This document shows, one piece after another, positions 7,792 to 13,545 of a DNA stretch of 13,545 nucleotides. Each line of letters starts with the position of its first letter. The stretch's first letter is position 1. The stretch is from NCBI GenBank assembly GCA_021796155.1, contig JAJYOO010000029.1, positions 1-13,545 on the forward strand. The letters run 5' to 3'. The stretch is from Chloroflexota bacterium. Its GTDB lineage: Bacteria; Chloroflexota; Anaerolineae; Anaerolineales; Villigracilaceae. Under the pieces are notes generated by a model. That model saw only the letters and a program-made list of their open reading frames with translations. It had not been told where the DNA came from and ran no database searches. A program made the position numbers and the translations under genes.

Positions 7792-9141
7792 TTATTGCAC
7801 AGTCAGACTGATTAGCGCCGGCTGCTTTTGCAAATTGGCTTGCATGGACCATGGCCCCGTCCATGTGATTGTGACTGGAACGATCTTGCCTTTTAGGTCT
7901 TCATCCGCCGATTCAGCGAAGACAAGTTTATTCGTCGGCGTGCGACCTTTCCAGCGTCCCTTGACTTTTTCTTCAAATAAAACATCCACGGTTTGACCGA
8001 GATATTTTTTGTTGATCTCGTCCACGATCTTTTCCTGCAATTCTTCCAACATGTGGAAGCGGCGCATCTTTTCCTCGTCCGAAACGTTATCGTCCATGCG
8101 ACGCGTGGCGACCGTCCCTTCACGGGACGAGTAGCGAGCCAAATGGGCAACATCCAGCTTGAGGTCCGATAAGACACGATAGGTTTCCATAAACTGCTCA
8201 TCCGTCTCGCCGGGGAATCCAACGATGATGTCCGTCGCGATGGAACAGTCTGGAATCGTCTTGCGAATCTTTTCAACGAGGTTGCGGTAATCCTGTTGTG
8301 TGTAACCGCGCTTCATGTTCGCAAGCACTTCATCATCGCCCGCTTGAATCGGGACTTCGATATGCGGCATAACCTTTGGAAGTTTGGCAACGGTCTCCAT
8401 CAATTCTTCGGTGAAATAATTCGGATGCGAGGTTAGGAAGCGGATGCGCTCGATGCCCTCGACATCATGAACGATGCGAAGCAGCGCGGCGAGGTTCGGA
8501 CCATCAGGCACATCCTTGCCGTAACGATCCACGATCTGACCAAGCAGCGTGATCTCTTTAACGCCTTGCGCGGCGAGCGAATGAATCTCGCTGACAATAT
8601 CTCCAACGGGGCGACTGCGCTCGACGCCACGTCGAAACGGAATGATGCAAAATGTGCAAGCGTGTGAGCAGCCATAAACGATTGGCACGTGCGCGCTGAT
8701 AAGTTGTCCGCGTTCATGTTGAGGAAGGATCAAATCTTCGTCCATCATCGCGAAGCGGCGCGTGGTTTCATCCGATTCGATGGTGTGGATTTCGCCTTGA
8801 CTCAAAAATGAAACCAGCGGTCCCGGGTCAGTGGGCGGCGAGAACACATCCACGAATGGAAGCTTGGCGCGCAATTTTTCCGCGCCGCGCACGCCAACGA
8901 GGCATCCCATCAAATTGATAACAAGATTCGGATTCTTTTCCTTGAGCGGGCGAAGCGAAGTCAAACGCCCAAGCGCCTTGTCTTCGGCAGATTGTCGAAC
9001 GACGCAGGTATTTAAAACAATAACGTCCGCTTCGTTGGCGTTATCAGTAAAGGTGTAACCCAAATGCTCCAGCGACGAGCCGACGCGTTGCGAGTCGGCC
9101 ACGTTCATCTGACAGCCTTCGGTCCAGATATGGTATTTCAT
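7792..9141 (-). CDS. miaB: tRNA-2-methylthio-N6-dimethylallyladenosine synthase (MiaB family)
   Basis: This is a 449-aa radical-SAM methylthiotransferase. MiaB adds a methylthio group to i6A37 of tRNAs that read codons starting with U, which includes tRNA-Ser(TGA) encoded next door. The N-terminal UPF0004 domain supplies the auxiliary iron-sulfur ligands C10 ('TEGCQMN'), C46 ('LNTCVV') and C80 ('MGCL'). The radical-SAM cluster motif is C158, C162 and C165 in 'GCSHACTFC'. A TRAM-like C-terminus ('GQTVDVLFEEKVKGRWKGRTPTNKLV') binds RNA. The frame is open to 9219, but the family begins at MKYHIWTEGC, so I use ATG 9141. No Shine-Dalgarno precedes it, and the -10 box lies only 10 bases upstream. 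MtaB or another family member is a less likely alternative, because the 'GCQMN' start is MiaB-like. Confidence 0.93.
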   Translation of the reverse strand: MKYHIWTEGCQMNVADSQRVGSSLEHLGYTFTDNANEADVIVLNTCVVRQSAEDKALGRLTSLRPLKEKNPNLVINLMGCLVGVRGAEKLRAKLPFVDVFSPPTDPGPLVSFLSQGEIHTIESDETTRRFAMMDEDLILPQHERGQLISAHVPIVYGCSHACTFCIIPFRRGVERSRPVGDIVSEIHSLAAQGVKEITLLGQIVDRYGKDVPDGPNLAALLRIVHDVEGIERIRFLTSHPNYFTEELMETVAKLPKVMPHIEVPIQAGDDEVLANMKRGYTQQDYRNLVEKIRKTIPDCSIATDIIVGFPGETDEQFMETYRVLSDLKLDVAHLARYSSREGTVATRRMDDNVSDEEKMRRFHMLEELQEKIVDEINKKYLGQTVDVLFEEKVKGRWKGRTPTNKLVFAESADEDLKGKIVPVTITWTGPWSMQANLQKQPALISLTVQ

Positions 9142-9151
9142 AGTGGGCGGA

Positions 9152-9160
9152 ATTATACCA
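9152..9160 (-). promoter_or_regulatory. Extended -10 promoter of miaB, near-leaderless
   Basis: The minus strand reads TGG-TATAAT (9160 down to 9152), an extended -10 box. Transcription would start near 9145, about 4 bases before ATG 9141, leaving no room for a Shine-Dalgarno. I see no good -35. Confidence 0.6.
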
Positions 9161-9167
9161 AGTCTGT

Positions 9168-9234
9168 CTAAGTTTGACCGGGACGGCAGACAATGGACGA
9201 TTTGTAACACACGGTTCACCGTCCCCGGTCTTAG
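9168..9234. repeat. Imperfect inverted repeat between miaB and tRNA-Ser
   Basis: CTAAG-TTT-GACCGGGACGG (9168-9186) and CCGTCCCCGGTCTTAG (9219-9234) are inverted copies that differ by a few inserted bases. The inner 11-bp arm has a single bulged C. The loop is 32 bases with no ORF. It lies upstream of both divergent promoters and overlaps where a -35 box for the tRNA would be. No T run follows on either strand, so it is unlikely to be a terminator. Confidence 0.6.
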
Positions 9235-9237
9235 ATA

Positions 9238-9246
9238 TGGTAAAAT
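9238..9246 (+). promoter_or_regulatory. Candidate -10 of tRNA-Ser(TGA)
   Basis: TGG-TAAAAT, an extended -10, ends 10 bases before the tRNA, placing the start near 9253, about 4 bases before the mature 5' end. No clear -35 is seen. Confidence 0.45.
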
Positions 9247-9256
9247 CGTCCAGCTT

Positions 9257-9341
9257 GGAGGGATGGCCGAGCGGCTGAAGGCGCATGTCTTGAAAACATG
9301 TTTGGGTCACACCAACGTGGGTTCGAATCCCACTCCCTCCG
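9257..9341 (+). tRNA. tRNA-Ser (anticodon TGA)
   Basis: This is an 85-nt type II tRNA. The acceptor stem is GGAGGGA (9257-9263) with TCCCTCC (9334-9340), and the discriminator is G9341. The anticodon stem is CATGT with ACATG, and TGA lies at 9291-9293. The long variable arm has a TTGG/CCAA stem, and the T-arm is GTGGG-TTCGAAT-CCCAC. CCA is not encoded. It reads UCN codons and is a natural substrate for the adjacent MiaB, since it carries A37 after anticodon UGA in an AAA context. Confidence 0.96.
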
Positions 9342-9377
9342 CTCAACATCTTCCAGTAAAATATATTATGGGCACCT

Positions 9378-9464
9378 GGGGAGGTGCCAGAGTGGCTGAA
9401 TGGGCTCGCCTGCTAAGTGAGTGCCGGGGTAACTCGGTCGCGGGTTCGAATCCCGCCCTCCCCG
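9378..9464 (+). tRNA. tRNA-Ser (anticodon GCT)
   Basis: This is an 87-nt type II tRNA. The acceptor stem is GGGGAGG (9378-9384) with CCTCCCC (9457-9463), and the discriminator is G9464. The anticodon GCT is at 9412-9414, between CTCGC and GTGAG. The long variable arm has a CCG/CGG stem, and the T-arm is GCGGG-TTCGAAT-CCCGC. CCA is not encoded. It lies 36 bases after the first tRNA, so the two are probably co-transcribed. Its 3' half overlaps, on the opposite strand, the end of the recombinase reading frame, which marks it as the likely insertion point of the element to the right. Confidence 0.96.
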
Positions 9465-11056
9465 CTGTTACACGCCATCGGATTTATTTCCGCTGACGTG
9501 GGGCAAATCGTGGATGGCCTTATTAAAGGCTGAAACGCAAAAATAGGCTGTGCTGCCAAAAATGCGTTTCCACGCACGTAGGCTCTTTCGAGTACCAGTC
9601 GGAAGAGCCTTTTGCGTTTAATTTGGGAAAGTTCATTCCAATTCGTAAGCTGTAATTGGATTTCTTCTTGGAGTGCGATCTTAGCACGTAGTCGAGAAAT
9701 ATGCAAGAGGCTTTTTGCGTTTTCTAAGCGAACCTTTTCTGATTGATATAAGAAATTATCGACTTCGCCACATAGATATAATTTTGTTACTCGCTCAAAA
9801 CGTGATTCAAGCTGACGAATTTCCTCATCATCTTTTTGGTCCTGAGTGCTGACTGCGGATTGCACTTTATCAGCAATCCATTTTACTATCTGTTTTTCAA
9901 TTTTGTCTGCCCGCACCAATCTTTGACTGCAATGGCATGTATGATCGACCTGATTTGCATCAGCATAATATTGGTATCCTTCAATTTTAGACACTCCGCG
10001 CATCCTGCCGCCACAAAAACCACAATATAGCAATCCAGTCAGCGGATAAATCCGCGCCGGTCTTCCATTTCGAGATGTAGGATTTCGTTGTCGTAATTCA
10101 CAAATTTCTTGTACTTCATCAAATGTGCCTTGATCGATAAGCGGGGGATGATGTGCCGTGAAAATATCCAATGGTTCTTTCCGCTTTCGATGACGTCCAT
10201 CATTCGATGTTCCGTGGTAAGCGATCTTTCCCGCGTAAGCAATTCGCTTAAGCATGTCGCGGACTATATCTCGATTAAATTCATGAGGCCGAGTCCGCCC
10301 TGGATGTCCCTTTTGGCGTGCCGGAACTTTGGTACCGTTGGCTAGCATGATGAACATCTCATTAAGCTTATCTGTAATGGTTCGATCAGATTCCCGACCG
10401 GTTACGTACCAGGCAAACACTTGTTGAACTACTTGGCTCTCAATAGGATGCGGAATCAGGGAGCGCCCATCACCTTTATCAGGTTGCCCAACCTCAGGAC
10501 AATAATCTTTGCCGTTTGGATCATTACATTTGGAGCAGAGGCCATTACAATAACCATAAGGAATCGCCCCTTGCCATAACCCTTGGCGCGCACGCTGACG
10601 TTTTCCTTTTTGCACCTCCTGACGAAGATTATCTATGTAAATCTCGGCAAGTGTCCCCAGAACAGTGAGCATCAATTTGCCCCACGGAGACGTGAAGTCG
10701 AGTTGTTCTTGGACTGAAGCAAAAGAAACTCCATAACTATTAAGAGTGTCCAGAGTAGCCAGCAATCCATTCAAGTGACGGTAGAAGCGGTCGATCTTAT
10801 CAACTACTACAACGTCAAACTTTCTCTCACTGGCATCTTTTACAAGACGCTCAAACGCGGGGCGGTAACTGCCCTTTTTTGCAGATATACCTGCATCTAC
10901 ATAGATATCAACAAGTTGCCAGCCGTGGCCCTCAATGTAACGTTTGATGTTGTTTTCCTGCGCATCCAAACTGAATCCGTCAACTTGTTCGCGCATCGAA
11001 ACACGTCGATAACCAACCGCGCGTAGCGGGGACAAAAGGTTTGCCTTGTTATCCAT
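9413..11056 (-). CDS. Large serine recombinase 1, C-terminus running into tRNA-Ser
   Basis: This 547-aa site-specific recombinase cuts DNA through a phosphoserine intermediate. The catalytic Ser is S20 in 'YRRVSMREQVDGFSLDAQ', and conserved R90 and R93 are in 'DKIDRFYRHLNG'. A Recombinase domain follows (about 165-330). A zinc ribbon begins with 'YCGFCGG' (C345, C348) and is completed by C374 and C376. A coiled-coil region spans roughly 408-475. Near 166-190 there is an extra Cys cluster (C170, C174, C177, C186) in 'GYCNGLCSKCNDPNGKDYCP', shared with recombinase 2. GGAGG (11062-11066) is 5 bases before ATG 11056, preferred to TTG 11068. Family-like sequence ends near residue 512 ('FAFQPLI'). 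The next 35 residues have no family look, and the last 16 are antisense tRNA, with the stop in the anticodon loop. It is transcribed divergently from the regulator. Confidence 0.93.
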   Translation of the reverse strand: MDNKANLLSPLRAVGYRRVSMREQVDGFSLDAQENNIKRYIEGHGWQLVDIYVDAGISAKKGSYRPAFERLVKDASERKFDVVVVDKIDRFYRHLNGLLATLDTLNSYGVSFASVQEQLDFTSPWGKLMLTVLGTLAEIYIDNLRQEVQKGKRQRARQGLWQGAIPYGYCNGLCSKCNDPNGKDYCPEVGQPDKGDGRSLIPHPIESQVVQQVFAWYVTGRESDRTITDKLNEMFIMLANGTKVPARQKGHPGRTRPHEFNRDIVRDMLKRIAYAGKIAYHGTSNDGRHRKRKEPLDIFTAHHPPLIDQGTFDEVQEICELRQRNPTSRNGRPARIYPLTGLLYCGFCGGRMRGVSKIEGYQYYADANQVDHTCHCSQRLVRADKIEKQIVKWIADKVQSAVSTQDQKDDEEIRQLESRFERVTKLYLCGEVDNFLYQSEKVRLENAKSLLHISRLRAKIALQEEIQLQLTNWNELSQIKRKRLFRLVLERAYVRGNAFLAAQPIFAFQPLIRPSTICPTSAEINPMACNSGEGGIRTRDRVTPALT

Positions 11057-11080
11057 ACATGCCTCCAAAATCAGATGGGA

Positions 11081-11086
11081 TATAAT
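11081..11086 (+). promoter_or_regulatory. Candidate -10 for the HTH regulator
   Basis: A perfect TATAAT sits 40 bases before the regulator's ATG, giving a leader of about 34 bases. No good -35 is seen 16-18 bases upstream, so activation or an atypical promoter is possible. Confidence 0.45.
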
Positions 11087-11095
11087 GCGAACTTG

Positions 11096-11125
11096 ATATT
11101 AATCCTTTTTTTGTAAGGAGTCCAA
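11096..11125 (-). promoter_or_regulatory. Candidate promoter of recombinase 1
   Basis: On the minus strand TTGGAC (11125-11120) and TAATAT (11101-11096) are spaced 18 bases. The -35 covers the ribosome site of the divergent regulator, so the two promoters are interleaved within 70 bases. That layout suits autoregulation by the HTH protein. Confidence 0.4.
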
Positions 11126-11126
11126 G

Positions 11127-11543
11127 ATGGGCAAAGAACCTTTTGCCAAAGCGCTTAGGAAGGGTGTCAAAAAATCATATGATCGCCAGAAACTTTTGGA
11201 CCGTCTCAATGAATTGTTAAAGCAACATAACGAATCTCGACGCGAGGCTTCATTGGCAGCAGGATTGGATCATCAAGGATTAAATCGGATTTACTACGGG
11301 ATGCGCCCTGGAATCACAGCTTGCATCTTGTTAGCCAACCATTGGGGAATAAACCCTAATGAGTTGATTACCCTGGCCGGATGGCCCGCCTTGGAAATTT
11401 TCAAAATAAAAACGGCTGGGGCTGATAAATTGCCTCTGGAAGCGGTGGAAGTTGCTCTTGCGATAGCAAAGATACCCAATCCTGGAACAAGAAAAAAAGT
11501 GTCAGAAGCGATAAAAACGCTTCTGACACAATACTTTCAATAG
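11127..11543 (+). CDS. HTH (XRE-like) transcriptional regulator
   Basis: This is a 138-aa protein. Residues of about 21-85 read as a five-helix lambda-repressor-type DNA-binding domain: 'LLDRLNELLKQHNESRREASLAAGLDHQGLNRIYYGMRPGI', then 'ACILLANHWGINPNELITLAG'. A C-terminal helical tail (about 100-138) may dimerise. AAGGAG (11115-11120) lies 6 bases before the ATG. It sits divergently beside recombinase 1, with only 70 bases between the starts, and converges on recombinase 2, with stops 5 bases apart. It most likely controls the recombinases. Codons near its 3' end also form the terminator of recombinase 2 on the other strand. The domain call is fairly firm, the target is inferred. Confidence 0.82.
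   Translation: MGKEPFAKALRKGVKKSYDRQKLLDRLNELLKQHNESRREASLAAGLDHQGLNRIYYGMRPGITACILLANHWGINPNELITLAGWPALEIFKIKTAGADKLPLEAVEVALAIAKIPNPGTRKKVSEAIKTLLTQYFQ
11492..11529 (-). terminator. Rho-independent terminator of recombinase 2, inside the regulator CDS
   Basis: On the minus strand a perfect 12-bp stem, GTGTCAGAAGCG with CGCTTCTGACAC, and a 7-base loop are followed by seven T. It begins 20 bases beyond the stop of recombinase 2 and lies wholly within codons of the regulator's last 17 residues. Confidence 0.9.
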
Positions 11544-11548
11544 ACTTT

Positions 11549-13363
11549 TCAGGATAAGCTTAACAGTTTGTCAAACGGTGCGTGAGCGCGCATCTCACGA
11601 ATACTCCCTGTGCTGTCTATGTAAATGCGGTCAAATATTATTTTCAGTATTGAACGTCTATCGCCAGGTGATAATTTTTTCCAAAGAGATTCAAAATCAT
11701 TGATCAAAGGTTTGATATGGGCTGCACGTGAACTATTTTGAGGCGTGAGGTTAGCCAGTTCTTGGCCGATTCGGACCATTTGAGTCTTTAAGGTAGCATC
11801 GTCTATTAAGTGCTCCAAGTGCTGAGTTTGATACCTTTGTATTTCACTCTGTAAATTAGAACGTTTACGCTTGTATTCGTTTATACCATCATCGGATAAG
11901 TAATAGGCCATAATGCGCTCTTGCCATTCAGGAGGAATGGCTAGTTTTGAAACGATAGCATCAATCCCGGTTTCCAATTCTTGGGCTTTCAGATTGGGCT
12001 TTACGTGACGGGCGCTTATAGTGCTTGCATCCAAATTAACTTGAGATGAGATCCCAAGAGAAGTTAGAGTTGACAAATCATTATTGAGCACTAATTTGGA
12101 AGCCTTGCTTCTTTCATGCATGGCAGAACAGATGTAGACCCGATCTTTTGAGCCATTTGTCACCCCTCGTAAAGTAATAGATCGATCTTTCGTTTCAAAT
12201 GGCATGCATTCCCAGCAATGAGCGATACCGCTGAGAGGGTATATGCGCTTGGACAGATTGTGTGCTGTAGGTGTGTTGCCCTTTGATAGGCGAATATGTT
12301 GATTCTGCTCCCAAATTTCATACGGATACAGAGCCTGATGTAAACCCTTATGAATCTCAATTGGCGTCTTCTTGTTTTTAACTTTTGGTTGGACGCTTTT
12401 CGGGTTATCTAAATCATCCAACATACTTAGAGGCGGAGTTGGGTAATGCGCGACGTAACCGACATAAAACACATTGCGGATGATATCTTGGATAGCCTCA
12501 GGCTTGAAATCTCCGGGTTCTACAAAACCTTTTATACCCTTTGTACGAAATTTGATAGGCTTCTCAATTCCAGGAACAATAAACAGATTATCTTTCAGGT
12601 ATTTTGAGATTTCGTAGCTACTCCATGATGAGCGGTATAAATAGACTATTAAACGTACTCCGTGCTGCTCTATAGGGTGCGGCACCTGAATTTTTCCTCT
12701 TTGGCTCTCAGGCCGGTCTGGTCCGCCAAAAAGCGGACAATAATTCCAGCCGTTTGGATCAGTGCAGCTTGAACATAAACCATTGCAATAGCCAAAGCGG
12801 TATCCGCCTCGGTGCCTACCTTGTTCACGTAATGCTTTGGCAGCGCTTCTTCCTCTTTCAGATGCGGTAAAAATGGGAAGTTCAGCAACAACAGCTAACA
12901 TAAAAAGCAGGATTCTTCCGCCAAATTCTCGGGTATCAATTTTTTCGTGAACTGATAAAAGCTGCACTCTATATTGCTGAAGCAGTTCAAAGAATTTGAG
13001 CATACTGAGTCCATTGCGGTAGCTCCTATCAATATATTGTGTAAGAACATAATCAACTTCTCCAGCCTTGACCATTCCCAAAATTTTTTGTAAACCTGGA
13101 CGGTTAGAATTTTTTCCGGTTCTGTCAAGATCCACTATAACTTCAACCACCTCCATATCTAATCTGGCTGCTAGTTCACGGCAGTCTTTTTCTTGAACTG
13201 CTGGCGACAAATACTGAGAGTTTTTCAAGACTCTTGACTTACGAACATATATTACGCAGCGATTCCGTTTCGGAATTTCGCACTTTTGAGCAATTTTATA
13301 GAATATTGCTATGATTTGATCTGGCGTAATCTTATTTGGCGATTCTGGATCGATCGAAAACAT
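11549..13363 (-). CDS. Large serine recombinase 2
   Basis: This 604-aa protein has the same overall plan as recombinase 1 but is very divergent from it. An N-terminal extension of about 35 residues precedes the catalytic domain. The nucleophile is S43 with R41 in 'VIYVRKSRVLKNSQ', conserved DR/R residues are in 'YIDRSYRNGLS' (112-120), and 'AELPIFTASERGRS' (160-173) is the long-helix start. The Cys cluster C193, C197, C200 and C209 sits in 'GYCNGLCSSCTDPNG' plus 'NYCP'. A Recombinase domain follows to about 345. The zinc ribbon is degenerate (C383, C386, C412, with no clear fourth Cys). A coiled coil lies near 495-540. AAAGGAG is 9 bases before ATG 13363, and the frame is open further to 13486 without family similarity. 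It starts 1 base after the stop of the 55-aa ORF, so coupling is likely. Confidence 0.9.
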   Translation of the reverse strand: MFSIDPESPNKITPDQIIAIFYKIAQKCEIPKRNRCVIYVRKSRVLKNSQYLSPAVQEKDCRELAARLDMEVVEVIVDLDRTGKNSNRPGLQKILGMVKAGEVDYVLTQYIDRSYRNGLSMLKFFELLQQYRVQLLSVHEKIDTREFGGRILLFMLAVVAELPIFTASERGRSAAKALREQGRHRGGYRFGYCNGLCSSCTDPNGWNYCPLFGGPDRPESQRGKIQVPHPIEQHGVRLIVYLYRSSWSSYEISKYLKDNLFIVPGIEKPIKFRTKGIKGFVEPGDFKPEAIQDIIRNVFYVGYVAHYPTPPLSMLDDLDNPKSVQPKVKNKKTPIEIHKGLHQALYPYEIWEQNQHIRLSKGNTPTAHNLSKRIYPLSGIAHCWECMPFETKDRSITLRGVTNGSKDRVYICSAMHERSKASKLVLNNDLSTLTSLGISSQVNLDASTISARHVKPNLKAQELETGIDAIVSKLAIPPEWQERIMAYYLSDDGINEYKRKRSNLQSEIQRYQTQHLEHLIDDATLKTQMVRIGQELANLTPQNSSRAAHIKPLINDFESLWKKLSPGDRRSILKIIFDRIYIDSTGSIREMRAHAPFDKLLSLS

Positions 13364-13364
13364 G

Positions 13365-13532
13365 TTAATCATCTCCTTTAGTAGAATTACTTTTGGTAAA
13401 TGGAACGGGCAAATCAATTGGCACAGGCGGATGGACGTTATCCACATCCAAAATACGACGTAAAGCAATCCCAAGCTCACGTGCAAAAGCGTTGATCCGC
13501 TCTTCTTCAGTTAAATTTAAGGCAGTTTCCAT
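13365..13532 (-). CDS. Small 55-aa protein coupled to recombinase 2
   Basis: The ATG is at 13532, with GAGG 4 bases upstream. The product begins METALNLTEEERINAFAREL and has an acidic amphipathic helix followed by a proline-rich middle (HPPVPIDLPVP) and a polar tail. Its stop TAA (13365-13367) is 1 base from the recombinase ATG, and the ribosome site of the recombinase lies in its last codons, the usual sign of translational coupling. No known family is recognised. It could be a small recombinase partner or simply a leader ORF. Confidence 0.6.
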   Translation of the reverse strand: METALNLTEEERINAFARELGIALRRILDVDNVHPPVPIDLPVPFTKSNSTKGDD

Positions 13533-13545
13533 TTTTCCTCACACG

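Noticed and set aside
9044..9349. 101-aa minus-strand ORF with 'SGGSGIRTHVGV'
   Set aside because: It is antisense to tRNA-Ser(TGA) and the miaB promoter, the same artefact type.
9416..9463. Conserved-looking C-terminal motif GEGGIRTRD in recombinase 1
   Set aside because: It is the antisense translation of a tRNA-Ser gene, a well-known annotation artefact, and not a protein domain.
13364..13486. N-terminal extension of recombinase 2 to 13486
   Set aside because: The extra 41 codons overlap the 55-aa ORF in another frame, have no family resemblance, and a good ribosome site supports ATG 13363.
1..13545. CRISPR array or tandem direct repeats
   Set aside because: No regularly spaced identical repeats were seen. 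The only direct duplication is the exporter tail.
9465..13545. Second element end (attR) within the window
   Set aside because: I looked for a repeat of the tRNA 3' end (GGGTTCGAATCCCGCCCTCC) right of the tRNA and saw none, so the far end must lie outside the window or be too short to recognise.

Overview
The window looks like a chromosomal segment of a Chloroflexota bacterium, most likely class Anaerolineae. I infer this from three things: the style of the housekeeping proteins, the short intergenic palindromes, and large serine recombinases carrying a Cys-rich 'CNGLCSxC..DPNG..YCP' insert. I could not run a search, so the taxon is an inference.

Layout. Positions 1-1311 hold the 3' part of an amidase-signature hydrolase. 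Positions 1308-2497 hold an AT-richer set of a membrane-anchored protein, its apparently frameshifted continuation, and a small zinc-ribbon protein. A complete fused ABC exporter lies on the minus strand at 2723-4693. Immediately beyond its stop are a 96-bp element with perfect 14-bp inverted ends (2623-2718) and a second, 119-bp copy of the exporter's 3' end (2503-2621), the remnant of a paralogue. The plus strand then carries an FRG-domain protein (4845-5669), a DUF1801-like protein (5741-6124), a single-pass membrane protein of unknown function (6167-6676), a YiiM-like MOSC protein (6732-7385) and a 72-aa DUF4287-like protein with a near-consensus promoter (7470-7688). MiaB, the tRNA methylthiotransferase, reads leftward (7792-9141) from an extended -10 placed so close to its ATG that the mRNA should be almost leaderless. 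It ends at a strong hairpin terminator.

Two serine tRNA genes follow, anticodons TGA and GCT. From the second tRNA rightward the sequence looks like one end of an integrated element. A large serine recombinase reads toward the tRNA and runs into it, so its last 16 codons are antisense tRNA. A divergent HTH regulator follows, then a second and quite different large serine recombinase preceded by a coupled 55-aa ORF. The terminator of the second recombinase lies inside the 3' coding end of the regulator. Element genes probably continue past the right edge.

The left two thirds is ordinary chromosome with small accessory genes and repeat scars. The right third is the most unusual part: a two-recombinase module with a regulator at a tRNA-Ser gene, where the recombinase C-terminus would differ between integrated and excised states if the junction is a real attachment site.
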